Shown in pieces: positions 27,286-36,052 of a stretch of 54,239 bases of DNA (position 1 is the first letter of the stretch; each line of letters opens with the position of its first letter). The DNA is from Candidatus Fusicatenibacter intestinigallinarum. GTDB lineage: Bacteria > Bacillota > Clostridia > Lachnospirales > Lachnospiraceae. Position numbers and translations under genes: made by a program. The DNA lies in NCBI GenBank assembly GCA_019119555.1, contig DWWU01000001.1, forward strand, positions 1 through 54,239, given 5' to 3'. The notes beneath the pieces are model-generated. The model had not been told where the DNA came from and made no database searches. It saw nothing but the letters and a program-made list of their open reading frames with translations.

Positions 27286-28623
27286 ATGGAACGATATATT
27301 TTTACGGAAGAAAACCGGAGACTTATGAAATACCGGTGGATGTGGAGACATGGAACGAAAGGTATTTTCGGGCTGTATGGTCCTGTCGGGAGCGGGAAGA
27401 CGCTCTTTCTGGAGGGATGTTTTGAGGACAGAGAGCCCTGCTGGCTGCCGGCGGCGGATCTGTATCGGGAGATTGCGGAATCCGGCGGCAGCGGGCGCGG
27501 CTGCTTTTCGGAGCGATCCCTGTATCATGGAGAGGATTGTATCATTATTCCGGACCTTGACCTGATTTTGCCGCAGCAGATTGGCGCCGCTTCCGGCGGC
27601 GCTCTGGAGGAACAGATCCGGAAGGCGGATGAAGTGTATGAAAAACTCTTCCGGTGGGCAAAGATGTGCGCGGCGGAAGGAAAGCTGGTGATTTTTACGG
27701 CGGTAAACCGGTCGTGTTACCGGTTGGCAGGAGAAGAACTTACGGCTGTGGAGGTGGTTCCGGCGCCGGTGAATGCCTTTACGGTCAACTGTCTCTGCAG
27801 CGACTGCGGCTTCTGGCCGGAGGAGGAAGACTACCGGATGCTGCTGAAAAAGGAAACGCTTCTGGAGGCAGAACAGGAAATGGCGTTCCTTAAGCTGATG
27901 GGATGGTCGCAGACGGAGCCGCGGCAGAAATTCCCACGGCTTCTGCCATCGGATGCCGACCAGAGGATGTATCTTCTGTTTTCCCCGTACCTTACCTATG
28001 AGCTGACGTGGAGAGAAGCGTCTCCCGAAGAGTGTTCTGACGGGATGGAAGGGGACGAACCGGAGCAGAGCGCGAAGGATGACGTGGCTGATCCGGAGGG
28101 CGACGAACCGGAGCAGAGCGCGAAGGTCGGCGCGCCTGATCCGGAGGAAGATGAGGCGGAGGAAGACGCCGCTGTGCCGGTCTATGTGAGAACCTCGGAG
28201 GTTCCGGAGGAACTCCGGGAGGATTACCGCAACTTCTTTTCCGGAGATTCGCTGATTGAGGCGAAGATGGTCTGGGGAAAACGGATCATGCCCGGCCTGT
28301 ACCGGCAGACAGGTTTTCAGAAAATGCTGGACGAACTGCAGACATTGCAGAAGAAGCGCAGGGACAGCGCCTCCCGCACGTTTTTCCGGCTTCTCGTGTC
28401 CTGCGCCGCAGAGGTGGAACGGCGGGACGATGAGATTCCGGCTGTGGAACCGTTGTTTCTGTCCTGCGGGCTGAGTGAAAATGAGAACGAGAAACTCCCG
28501 GAAAAAATCCGCTGTTATCTGCTGGAAAACGGAGAGAAGGCGATTCTCGTTCCGGAAGAAGAATTTTCTGAGAATTTCTGTTACAGTTCAGTCAGGTCTG
28601 TGCATTCACTGCACAGACCGTAG
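27286..28623 (+). CDS. P-loop ATPase with acidic linker, 445 aa, C-terminus encoded by a repeat
   Basis: Walker A GPVGSGKT is at residues 32-39 and a Walker B-like CIIIPDLD near 91-98, in an AAA/DnaA-like N-terminal domain (about 1-200). An acidic linker (about 255-300) contains a 16-residue tandem duplication, GDEPEQSAK..., from a 48-bp DNA repeat at 28054/28102. The C-terminal domain (about 300-430) is unassigned. AGAGGAGG sets the start. The last ~15 codons, ending HSLHRP, and the TAG lie inside an intergenic-type palindromic repeat, so the original C-terminus was probably replaced by repeat insertion. It is the last gene of the conflict-like series and may power or load another component. 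Confidence 0.75.
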   Translation: MERYIFTEENRRLMKYRWMWRHGTKGIFGLYGPVGSGKTLFLEGCFEDREPCWLPAADLYREIAESGGSGRGCFSERSLYHGEDCIIIPDLDLILPQQIGAASGGALEEQIRKADEVYEKLFRWAKMCAAEGKLVIFTAVNRSCYRLAGEELTAVEVVPAPVNAFTVNCLCSDCGFWPEEEDYRMLLKKETLLEAEQEMAFLKLMGWSQTEPRQKFPRLLPSDADQRMYLLFSPYLTYELTWREASPEECSDGMEGDEPEQSAKDDVADPEGDEPEQSAKVGAPDPEEDEAEEDAAVPVYVRTSEVPEELREDYRNFFSGDSLIEAKMVWGKRIMPGLYRQTGFQKMLDELQTLQKKRRDSASRTFFRLLVSCAAEVERRDDEIPAVEPLFLSCGLSENENEKLPEKIRCYLLENGEKAILVPEEEFSENFCYSSVRSVHSLHRP

Positions 28624-28712
28624 GAAAGCATAGTGCCTACGGGCATCCGGCCCATCGCGAAGCGATTTTTCATGGCCGGATGCCGTAACAGTTCAGCCAA
28701 CTGAACTGTTAC
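28579..28712. repeat. Full-length reference copy of the palindromic multi-hairpin repeat
   Basis: About 134 bp with four consecutive stem-loops: GGTCTGTGC attcact GCACAGACC; GTAGG...CCTAC; GGCATCCGGCC...GGCCGGATGCC enclosing TCGCgaAGCGA; and GTAACAGTTCAG ccaa CTGAACTGTTAC. The left end reads GTTACAGTTCAGTC, echoing the right-end palindrome. The preceding CDS runs into it and stops at 28623. Confidence 0.85.
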
Positions 28713-28741
28713 GAATGCCTGGATGTTTTGACGTATCTTCC

Positions 28742-28790
28742 TTGACATCCGGTGTGAAAAAGGATAAGATAATATCAGTTAGCGCTAACT
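28742..28790 (+). promoter_or_regulatory. Sigma-A-type promoter with overlapping palindromic operator
   Basis: TTGACA (28742-28747) and TAAGAT (28765-28770) are 17 bp apart. A perfect 14-bp palindrome AGTTAGCGCTAACT (28777-28790) sits at the expected transcription start. It resembles TTAGN..NCTAA boxes of DtxR/MntR-type metalloregulators, fitting the metal ATPase operon downstream. No regulator gene lies next to it. Confidence 0.75.
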
Positions 28791-28814
28791 AATCTATTGA
28801 AATGGAGGAATGTC

Positions 28815-28895
28815 ATGAAGCAGCACAGGTTCTGGGCGTGGGCGGCGGTGATCTGCATGGCGATGTCGCTCTATACCGGATATAAACACAAATAA
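28815..28895 (+). CDS. 26-aa membrane peptide, possibly DUF6219-like
   Basis: ATG 28815 is preceded by ATGGAGGAA, an excellent ribosome site, and is the first reading frame after a clear promoter. The peptide starts MKQHRFWAWAAVICMAMSLY and ends TGYKHK: a single hydrophobic helix with positive ends. I recall similar tiny proteins in Lachnospiraceae grouped as DUF6219, but cannot verify this. As leader gene of a metal P-type ATPase operon, it may be a small regulator or subunit of that pump. Confidence 0.65.
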   Translation: MKQHRFWAWAAVICMAMSLYTGYKHK

Positions 28896-28896
28896 A

Positions 28897-28924
28897 GTAA
28901 CAGTTCAGCCCGCTGAACTGTAAT
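28897..28924. repeat. Short palindrome of the GTTCAG family
   Basis: ACAGTTCAGC (28900-28909) and GCTGAACTGT (28912-28921) pair with a 2-base loop, directly after the stop of the 26-aa gene. No T-run follows. Within this operon it could modulate mRNA stability between genes. Confidence 0.7.
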
Positions 28925-29026
28925 CGAAGTGCTTTGTACCATTGCGATGCAATCCATTTTCACACATTATTCTGAACGGACAGGCCGAAGCGGCGTATCC
29001 GGATCAGGGAACGGAGGATAACGACT

Positions 29027-29329
29027 ATGATAAATATTGACTGGAAAAAAGCGGCGATTTTCGCGGGCGGCGTGCTGTTTGGCACAGCCGGAATCAAGGT
29101 GCTGGCGAGCAAGGACGCCAGGAAAGTATATACAAACTGTACGGCGGCAGTTCTGAGAGCGAAAGAGAGCGTTCTTGAGACCACCACAAAGGTACAGGAA
29201 AACGCGGAAGATATCCTGGCTGAGGCTGAGGCGATCAATGCCAGAAGAAAAGAGGAAGCTGCGGCGGAGGAAGCAGAAGCGGCAGAGGCAGACGTAGACG
29301 AGGAGGAGGCAGAGGAAGCTGCGGAGTAA
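29027..29329 (+). CDS. DUF6110-like small membrane protein, 100 aa
   Basis: The N-terminus (WKKAAIFAGGVLFGTAGIKV) is a glycine-rich membrane helix. A charged helical segment follows (KDARKVYTNCTAAVLRAKES) and a long Glu/Ala-rich tail ends the protein. The pattern fits the DUF6110 family, often found next to heavy-metal P-type ATPases. CGGAGGA precedes the start. It lies 48 bp before the ATPase gene. It could be an accessory subunit or metal-buffering partner; its biochemistry is not known to me. Confidence 0.75.
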   Translation: MINIDWKKAAIFAGGVLFGTAGIKVLASKDARKVYTNCTAAVLRAKESVLETTTKVQENAEDILAEAEAINARRKEEAAAEEAEAAEADVDEEEAEEAAE

Positions 29330-29377
29330 CGGCGGCGGAACCTGCAGTCGTCTGACTGCTGTGAGAAAAGAGGCATC

Positions 29378-31480
29378 ATGAAATTTCAAATCAAACACAA
29401 AATGGAAGGGCGGATCCGGGTACATATGGCGCAGGGAGCGATGACCTGCCGGGAGGCGGATCTGATCTGCGCATGGATGGAGCAGTCTTCCGGCGTCCGG
29501 AGAGTAAAGGCCTATCCGCGCACCGGAGATCTGGCGGTATGGTACCAGGGAGAACGCCGGGAAGTTCTGAAACGTCTCAGCGCGTTCCACTATGGGATCG
29601 AAGGTCTGGCCGAGAGCGTGCCGGAACAGTCGGGAAGGAGCCTGGCCATGCATTATCAGGACCGGCTGATCGAGACGGTCCTCGTAAAGGCGGCGACCTC
29701 GCTGTTTCTGCCGGGTCCCGTGCGGGCGGTCTATACGGCGGTTCAGTCGATCCGGTACCTGGCAAAGGGGATCCGCTCTCTGGTTTCGCGGAAGCTGGAA
29801 GTGGAAGTCCTGGACGCCACGGCGATCACGGTTTCCCTGCTGCGCGGGGATTATAAAACCGCAGGCTCCGTCATGTTTCTGCTGAAAATCGGAGAGCTTC
29901 TGGAGGAGTGGACCCACAAAAAATCCGTGGATGACCTTGCGCGGAGTATGAGTCTTCAGGTGGAAAAGGTCTGGAAAAAAGCCGGGGATCAGGAGATACT
30001 GGTTCCCGTGCGGGAGATCCGGCCGCAGGATGAGATTGTCGTGCGAATGGGAAATCTGATCCCTCTGGACGGCGTCGTAATCAGCGGGGAGGCGATGGTG
30101 AATCAGGCGTCCCTGACCGGGGAATCTCTGCCGGTGCGAAAGGCAGAAGATTCCGTGGTGTATGCCGGAACAGTTGTGGAGGAAGGCGAGATTACCGTGC
30201 GCATCACTCAGACTTACGGTTCCACACGGTATGAGAAGATTGTTCATATGATCGAGGAGTCAGAACAGCTGAAATCCTCTGTAGAAGGAAAAGCAGCCGC
30301 ACTGGCGGACCGGCTGGTGCCGTTCAGCCTGGGCGGTACGATTCTTACCTGGCTGGTGACAAGGAATGTTGAGAAAGCGCTGTCGATTCTGATGGTGGAT
30401 TTCTCCTGCGCGCTGAAACTGGCGATGCCCATTGCCGTTCTGTCGGCAATGCGTGAGGCGGGGCAGTATCAGATTACCGTAAAGGGAGGAAAGTTTTTGG
30501 AGGCTGTGGCCCAGGCGGACACGATGGTGTTCGACAAGACGGGAACGCTGACGGAGGCAAAGCCGAGAGTTGCGACAGTGATTCCTTTCGGCGGAAATCC
30601 GGAGAATGAAATGCTGCGGATGGCGGCCTGTCTGGAAGAGCATTTTCCCCATTCCATGGCTACTGCGGTGGTGCAGGAGGCAAAACAGCGGGGACTGCTT
30701 CACGAGGAAATGCACTCCAAAGTCAATTATATTGTCGCCCACGGAATTGCATCGTCGATCGGCGGGGAAAAAGTGGTGATCGGAAGTTACCACTTTGTCT
30801 TCGAAGATGAGAAATGTGTGATTCCGGAGGGAGAAAAAGAAAAATTTGAGCAGGTGCCGGACGAGTACTCGCATCTGTATCTGGCGGTCTCCGGCGTTCT
30901 GGCGGCAGTGATCTGTATCGAAGATCCGCTTCGCCCGGAGGCGGAGGATGTGATCGCGAAACTGCGGTCGCATGGTTTCCGGAATCTTGTGATGATGACC
31001 GGGGACAGTCACCGCACGGCGGCGGCCATCGCTGCGAAGATCGGCGTGGATCATTTTGACGCGGAGGTGCTGCCGGAGGAAAAAGCCGGATTTGTGAGGA
31101 AAGAGCAGGAAAATGGACATAAGGTGATTATGATCGGCGACGGTATCAACGATTCGCCGGCATTGTCGGCGGCGGACGCGGGAATCGCGATCAGCAGCGG
31201 TGCGGCGATCACCAGAGAGGTGGCGGATATTATGATCACCGGAGACGGACTGTACAACCTGATTCCGCTGCGCCGGATCAGCATGGAACTGATGCGTCGG
31301 ATCCACAGAAATTACCGGTTTGTCATCGGGTTTAATCTTTGTCTGATCCTGCTTGGAGTGGCGGGGATTCTCCCGCCGGCGACTTCAGCGCTTCTGCATA
31401 ATGGTTCCACCCTGTACATCAGTATGAACAGTATGACAAACCTGCTGAAGGATCACGCGGAGACAGAGAAGAAACCCTGA
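29378..31480 (+). CDS. Heavy-metal translocating P1B-type ATPase lacking a CPC motif
   Basis: The 700-aa protein has an N-terminal ferredoxin-like (HMA-type) domain at ~1-70 without CxxC. Actuator motif TGES, phosphorylation motif DKTGTLTE (Asp386), a MTGDSHRTA motif and hinge GDGINDSPAL define a P-type ATPase. The membrane metal site normally CPC/SPC/CPH reads FSCALKLAMP (Cys344), with no proline after the cysteine, so it is not a standard Cu, Zn/Cd or Co pump. The upstream palindrome resembles DtxR/MntR boxes, which would suggest iron or manganese export; this is inference. It forms an operon with the 26-aa peptide and DUF6110-like protein. Confidence 0.92.
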   Translation: MKFQIKHKMEGRIRVHMAQGAMTCREADLICAWMEQSSGVRRVKAYPRTGDLAVWYQGERREVLKRLSAFHYGIEGLAESVPEQSGRSLAMHYQDRLIETVLVKAATSLFLPGPVRAVYTAVQSIRYLAKGIRSLVSRKLEVEVLDATAITVSLLRGDYKTAGSVMFLLKIGELLEEWTHKKSVDDLARSMSLQVEKVWKKAGDQEILVPVREIRPQDEIVVRMGNLIPLDGVVISGEAMVNQASLTGESLPVRKAEDSVVYAGTVVEEGEITVRITQTYGSTRYEKIVHMIEESEQLKSSVEGKAAALADRLVPFSLGGTILTWLVTRNVEKALSILMVDFSCALKLAMPIAVLSAMREAGQYQITVKGGKFLEAVAQADTMVFDKTGTLTEAKPRVATVIPFGGNPENEMLRMAACLEEHFPHSMATAVVQEAKQRGLLHEEMHSKVNYIVAHGIASSIGGEKVVIGSYHFVFEDEKCVIPEGEKEKFEQVPDEYSHLYLAVSGVLAAVICIEDPLRPEAEDVIAKLRSHGFRNLVMMTGDSHRTAAAIAAKIGVDHFDAEVLPEEKAGFVRKEQENGHKVIMIGDGINDSPALSAADAGIAISSGAAITREVADIMITGDGLYNLIPLRRISMELMRRIHRNYRFVIGFNLCLILLGVAGILPPATSALLHNGSTLYISMNSMTNLLKDHAETEKKP

Positions 31481-31527
31481 GGAAATTCCGGTCTGGACAA
31501 ACGGCTGCCGGAAACCGGCGACAGGAA

Positions 31528-31577
31528 ACCGGCGCCCGGAGGAAACGAAGAATGCTTCCTTTGGGCGCCGGTCTTTT
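31528..31577 (+). terminator. Strong terminator after the metal ATPase
   Basis: ACCGGCGCCC (31528-31537) pairs with GGGCGCCGGT (31563-31572), extended by GAGGAA/TTCCTT inside, followed by CTTTT. It lies between convergent genes and may serve both directions, though the minus-strand U-run is poor. Confidence 0.8.
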
Positions 31578-31623
31578 GCTGCCGTCTTTTCTTTTCTGCT
31601 TTTTCGTCAGACCGCGGGAACGG

Positions 31624-33525
31624 TCAGTTGGATTTTACTTCTCTCCAGAGCTGATTATAAACCTCGTCGGCGTCTTCGCCCAGGTACGTAAACGTCTCGC
31701 AGCGGCCGAGGATCGAATCGTCGGGGAATGCGATCTCGCTGTTGCGGATTTCCGGATCTTCGATCAGCTCCCGCGCCGCTTCATTGGGCGTCGAGTAGGT
31801 GATATACTCGAAATTCATCAGGGCGATGTCCGGACGGCACAGGAAATTCAGGAATTTTTCCGCATTTTCCTTATTCGGTGCGTTTTTCGGCATCACCCAG
31901 GAATCGATCCACATGTTGGATCCTTCCTCCGGCACCACATAGACCAGGTCGGAGTTTTCCGACTGGGTATAGATGGCTTCGCCGGAATAGATTACACCGA
32001 TGGCCGCCTCGTTTCCGATCATCTTATCCCGCACCTGATCGATCACATATGCCTGGACCAGCGGCTTTTGCTGGATCAGGAGATCTCTCGCCTGGGTCAG
32101 CTCATGGATGCTGGTGGAATTCAGAGAATATCCCAGGGTTTTCAGCGCCACGCCGAAGGCGTCCCGGACGCTGTCCTGCATCAGGATGCTGTCCTTGTAC
32201 CTGGTGTCCCAGAGAACTTTCCAGGAGTCGATGGGCTCGTCCACCATGGAGGAATTGTAGAGAATTCCCACCGTTCCCCAGCAGTAGGGGATGGAGTACT
32301 GATTGTCCGGATCGAACTGCCGGGATTTTTCATAGTAGACGTCCCCGATGTTTTCCGCGTTGGGAATGTTGTCAAAATTCAGCGGCTGCAGCAGATCGTT
32401 CTGGAGCATCTTCTGGATCATGTAATCCGACGGGCAGACCAGATCGTAGGCGATGGCCCCGGACTGGATCTTCGGGTACATGATCTCGTTGGTCTCAAAT
32501 TCCTCGTAGACCACATGGATGCCGGTTTCTTCCTCGAACATATCCAGCACCTCCGGATCGATGTATTCTCCCCAGTTGTAAACAATCACCTGGTTGGAAC
32601 CGGAGGCAAGGTTCATGTGCCCGTAATAGATTCCGCCGCCGACGACCACGACAGCCATCAGCACGGGAAGGACACGGCCGAAAACAATCCGCGGAACTTT
32701 GTGAAATCTGTGTACTCTGCGGCTTCCCAGGCGCTGTTTCCGCTTTGCTTCCTCCGGGGAAGGCTTCGAGGAGGGCCCGAAGTTTACCAGAAGAAGCAGG
32801 AGAAGAACGGTCACAAACAGAATTGTGGACAGAGAATACATTTCCGGTTTGATGCCTTTGCGCACTTCCGAATAGATTTTGGTGGGAAGCGTGTCGATGC
32901 CGGGCCCTTTCGTAAAGTATGTGATGACGAAATCATCCAGGGACATGGTGAAGGACAGGAGAAAGCCGGAGACCACGCCGGGCATGATATCCGGAAACGT
33001 CACCTTCCAGAACGCGTACAGAGGCGACGCGCCCAGGTCCAGTGCCGCCTCGTAGGTGGCGCGGCTGGTCTGCTTCATTTTCGGCATGACGCTTAAAATC
33101 ACATAGGGCAGGTTGAATGTAATATGGGCCAGCAGGATTGTCCCGAAGCCAAGCTCAATCCGGCCGATGATGAACAGCAGCATCAGGGAGATTCCCATGA
33201 CGATTTCTCCGTTGAGCATCGGGATATTGGTCACGCCCATAAAGACGGTCCGTGTCCTCGCTTTCATGCTGGAAATGCCCACGGAAGCGGCTGTGCCGAT
33301 GAGCGTGGCGGCCGCTGCGGACAGAAGCGCGATGACCAGCGTCGTGTAAAGCGCGTTCATGATATCTTTGTTGGCGAACAGCGCCCGGTACCAGTCCAGG
33401 GTAAATCCGCCCCATTTCGCTCTCGTCCGGGAGGAATTGAAGGAGAGAACTACCAGTGTGAGAATCGGCGCATACAGCAGAAAGACGATAAACGCCATGT
33501 ATATTTTTTCAAGTTTCCGTTTCAA
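31624..33525 (-). CDS. potCD: Fused polyamine ABC permease and substrate-binding protein (PotC-PotD)
   Basis: Residues 1-250 are a PotC-type inner-membrane permease with about six helices and the EAA loop (YEAALDLGASPLYAFWKVTF). A second hydrophobic stretch (~285-305, VFGRVLPVLMAVVVVGGGIY) anchors a PotD-like periplasmic-type binding domain (~320-633; VIVYNWGEYIDPEVLDMFEE, YDLVCPSDYMIQKM, YSIPYCWGTVGILYN). Spermidine/putrescine import is expected. In most bacteria PotC and PotD are separate; the fusion tethers the binding protein to its channel. It overlaps potB by four bases (ATGA) and is the last gene of the operon. Confidence 0.93.
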   Translation of the reverse strand: MKRKLEKIYMAFIVFLLYAPILTLVVLSFNSSRTRAKWGGFTLDWYRALFANKDIMNALYTTLVIALLSAAAATLIGTAASVGISSMKARTRTVFMGVTNIPMLNGEIVMGISLMLLFIIGRIELGFGTILLAHITFNLPYVILSVMPKMKQTSRATYEAALDLGASPLYAFWKVTFPDIMPGVVSGFLLSFTMSLDDFVITYFTKGPGIDTLPTKIYSEVRKGIKPEMYSLSTILFVTVLLLLLLVNFGPSSKPSPEEAKRKQRLGSRRVHRFHKVPRIVFGRVLPVLMAVVVVGGGIYYGHMNLASGSNQVIVYNWGEYIDPEVLDMFEEETGIHVVYEEFETNEIMYPKIQSGAIAYDLVCPSDYMIQKMLQNDLLQPLNFDNIPNAENIGDVYYEKSRQFDPDNQYSIPYCWGTVGILYNSSMVDEPIDSWKVLWDTRYKDSILMQDSVRDAFGVALKTLGYSLNSTSIHELTQARDLLIQQKPLVQAYVIDQVRDKMIGNEAAIGVIYSGEAIYTQSENSDLVYVVPEEGSNMWIDSWVMPKNAPNKENAEKFLNFLCRPDIALMNFEYITYSTPNEAARELIEDPEIRNSEIAFPDDSILGRCETFTYLGEDADEVYNQLWREVKSN

Positions 33526-34364
33526 AATATAGTTCCCTCCCCTTCTTTGTCATATTTGTTCATCACGAACATGGAAAGGACGATAAACACCATCAGGATC
33601 ATGGACAGGGCGCTGCCGGCATTCCAGTTGTTGGTCTGCTTAAATTCCTGCTCAATGACGTTTCCGATCAGCAGAATCTTGCTTCCGCCGAGAAGATCGG
33701 AGATGACGAAGGTTGTCAGCGCCGGGATGAAGACCATCGTGATTCCGCTGACAATGCCCGGCATACTTAAGGGCAGGAGAATCCGGAAGAAAGTCTGCAC
33801 GCTGTTGGCGCCCAGATCTCTGGCGGCGTTGATCACGTCCTTGTCGATTTTCAGCAGGATATTGTAAAGCGGCAGCACCATGAACGGCAGGAAATTATAT
33901 ACCATGCCCAGCACGATGGCCCCGGAGGTGTTGATGATATTCAGGGCCGGAAGGTGAAGGAACGAGAGAATGCTGTTGATCACTCCGTTCTTTTCCAGCA
34001 GCGTCTGCCACGCCAGTGTACGCAGCAGGGAATTCATCCACATGGGCAGAATAAAAATCAGTACGATAAAGCTGGTCTGGCTTACGTTCCGGCTGGTGAG
34101 GATCATCGCCAGGGGATAGGCCAGGAGCAGGCAGATCACGGTGCTTACAAGGGAGAGCCACAGGGAAAGTCCCAGGGCCTTGAGGTTTTCCTTTGTCAGG
34201 ACGTAGGAAAAATTTGCAAGGGTCAGACCTGCGGTGTCCTCTGTGGTGAACGCATAGTAGAGAATCACAAACAGAGGGATGATGATAAATCCGGCCGCCC
34301 AGACCGAGTAGGGAGCGGCCAGCCATTTTCTCATATTATTCTTCAATGACAGACGCCTCCTCAT
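33522..34364 (-). CDS. potB: Spermidine/putrescine ABC transporter permease
   Basis: The ~280-aa permease has the expected membrane helices from about residue 18 onward ([20 protein letters not shown]) and the EAA loop [20 protein letters not shown], which docks on the ATPase. Two starts are possible: ATG 34364, overlapping potA by 29 bp and followed by AGGAGG, or ATG 34334, one base after the potA stop and served by that AGGAGG at rather long distance. The second gives a more typical N-terminus ([12 protein letters not shown]). It acts with PotA and the PotC-PotD fusion. Confidence 0.93.
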   Translation of the reverse strand: MRRRLSLKNNMRKWLAAPYSVWAAGFIIIPLFVILYYAFTTEDTAGLTLANFSYVLTKENLKALGLSLWLSLVSTVICLLLAYPLAMILTSRNVSQTSFIVLIFILPMWMNSLLRTLAWQTLLEKNGVINSILSFLHLPALNIINTSGAIVLGMVYNFLPFMVLPLYNILLKIDKDVINAARDLGANSVQTFFRILLPLSMPGIVSGITMVFIPALTTFVISDLLGGSKILLIGNVIEQEFKQTNNWNAGSALSMILMVFIVLSMFVMNKYDKEGEGTIF

Positions 34365-35409
34365 CCTCAGATTCCGGCTTGTTCATAATCTGGATATCGA
34401 AGGGATCCACATGGATGCCCACTTCCTCGCCCACGGGGCACATGTCCGTGGAATGTACCAGCCAGGTATAACCGTTGGCGGCCACCTCCATCTCGTAGTG
34501 AACGCCCTTGAAGATCAGGTGTGTCACACGTCCGGTGATAGTGCCCTCCTCCGGTTTTACCAAGTCGATATCTTCCGGGCGTATCACCACATCCACCGGC
34601 TGCCGGACGCCAAAGCCCTCGTCCACACAGGGGAATTTGGCGCCGAGGATTTCCACAAGACGATCCTGCAGCATCAGGCCGTCGATGATGTTGCTGTCCC
34701 CGATAAAGTCTGCGACGAAAGCGTTCTGAGGCTCGTTGTAGATGTCCTCAGGAGTCCCGATCTGCTGGATATATCCCTGGTTCATGACAACGATGGTGTC
34801 GGACATGGTCAGCGCCTCCTCCTGGTCATGGGTGACATAGACGAAGGTGATGCCGAGCTCATTTTTCAGCCGGATCAGTTCATATTGCATATCCTGGCGA
34901 AGCTTCAGGTCCAGCGCGCCCAGTGGTTCGTCCAGAAGAAGGACCTTCGGTTCGTTGACGATGGCCCGGGCGATGGCGATCCGCTGCTGTTGTCCGCCGG
35001 ACAGAAGAGCGGGGGAACGGTTTTCGTAGCCTTCAAGATTTACCAGCTTCAGGGCATATTTGATCTTATCGTCGATGTAAGCTTTGCTTTTTCCTTTGAT
35101 TTTCAGGCCGAACGCGATATTTTCGGCGATGGTCATGTGGGTGAACAGAGCGTATTTCTGAAAAACGGTATTCAGCTGACGTTTGTTGGGAGGCAGTTTC
35201 GTGATATCTCTGCCGTCGAAGAGCACACGCCCTTCGTCAGGGTTTTCGAACCCTCCCAGGATCCGCAGCGTCGTCGTCTTCCCGCAGCCGCTGGGGCCCA
35301 GCAGCGTTAGAAATTCATTTTCCCGGATATAAAGGTTCAGGTTGTCCAGAACTGTGACGCCGTCGAAGATTTTTGTGATGTTTTCCAGGTTGATCAGTTT
35401 GTTGCTCAT
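34336..35409 (-). CDS. potA: Spermidine/putrescine ABC transporter ATPase
   Basis: The 357-aa ABC ATPase has Walker [10 protein letters not shown], signature LSGGQQQR, Walker [13 protein letters not shown] and the H-loop THDQEEA. A C-terminal TOBE-like domain (~270-345; [20 protein letters not shown]) is typical of PotA/CysA types. It powers polyamine import through PotB and PotC-PotD. The start follows GGAGGAATT on the minus strand. The gene lies 77 bp after the cupin-HTH regulator and is read in the same direction, so the regulator is probably its operon mate. Confidence 0.96.
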   Translation of the reverse strand: MSNKLINLENITKIFDGVTVLDNLNLYIRENEFLTLLGPSGCGKTTTLRILGGFENPDEGRVLFDGRDITKLPPNKRQLNTVFQKYALFTHMTIAENIAFGLKIKGKSKAYIDDKIKYALKLVNLEGYENRSPALLSGGQQQRIAIARAIVNEPKVLLLDEPLGALDLKLRQDMQYELIRLKNELGITFVYVTHDQEEALTMSDTIVVMNQGYIQQIGTPEDIYNEPQNAFVADFIGDSNIIDGLMLQDRLVEILGAKFPCVDEGFGVRQPVDVVIRPEDIDLVKPEEGTITGRVTHLIFKGVHYEMEVAANGYTWLVHSTDMCPVGEEVGIHVDPFDIQIMNKPESEDEEASVIEE

Positions 35410-35486
35410 GGCGGAATTCCTCCGATAAAAAATATTTCTCCGTATCCTGTGGCGGCCGCCGGAGATTGCGGCAGAATCCGATCCGG

Positions 35487-36026
35487 TCAGAAGCTCGGCG
35501 GTGCGCTGACCCAGAGCACGACGGCGTTGCTTTTTCCCGGATTTTCCAGATAGTGGACGGCCAGCGGGGCGAAAGAAAAGCTTTCGCCTTTTTTTACTCT
35601 GCAGGTCCGTCCGCCGATGTGCAGAAGAATCTGTCCGGCGAGAACATAGCCGAATTCCTCTCCCTCGTGGGGAGCGTCCGGGACTGTGGATCCGCCGGGG
35701 CCAAGTGTGAGCCGGATAGGCTCCATCAGATTTTTCTGTGCGGTGGGAACGAGCCAGACGATCTCGCTGTTCCGTTTTTCATCCCGCCGGACCGAGCAGT
35801 CGGCGGGGCCGAAGACGATTTTCTGTTCGCTGTCGTCGTCAAAAAAGGTTTTCAGGTCTGTTCCGAGGCAGGTGAGAATATCCACCAGTGTGGCGATGGA
35901 GGGGGAGGTGATGTCGTTTTCCAGCTGTGAGATAAAACCCTTCGATAGCTCGCACCGGTCCGCCAGTTCCTTCTGTGTAAGTCCGTACTGCTGGCGCAGG
36001 CGTCTGATTTTTTCTCCGATCTTCAT
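35487..36026 (-). CDS. XRE-family regulator with C-terminal cupin, polyamine operon regulator
   Basis: Residues ~5-62 form a helix-turn-helix of the Xre type ([38 protein letters not shown]). Residues ~105-178 form a cupin ([40 protein letters not shown]). This layout is that of PuuR-like regulators, which sense a small ligand in the cupin barrel. AGGAGG precedes the start. It is the first gene of the minus-strand polyamine transport operon, so control of potABCD in response to polyamines is a fair inference. A 15-bp palindrome upstream is the probable binding site. Confidence 0.92.
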   Translation of the reverse strand: MKIGEKIRRLRQQYGLTQKELADRCELSKGFISQLENDITSPSIATLVDILTCLGTDLKTFFDDDSEQKIVFGPADCSVRRDEKRNSEIVWLVPTAQKNLMEPIRLTLGPGGSTVPDAPHEGEEFGYVLAGQILLHIGGRTCRVKKGESFSFAPLAVHYLENPGKSNAVVLWVSAPPSF

Positions 36027-36052
36027 ACTGAGTGTTTGGCCTCCTGTTATGA

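Noticed and set aside
31552..33096. Plus-strand open frame opposite the PotC-PotD fusion
   Set aside because: Shadow of the minus-strand gene; the translation has no coherent motif, and a terminator hairpin overlaps its start.
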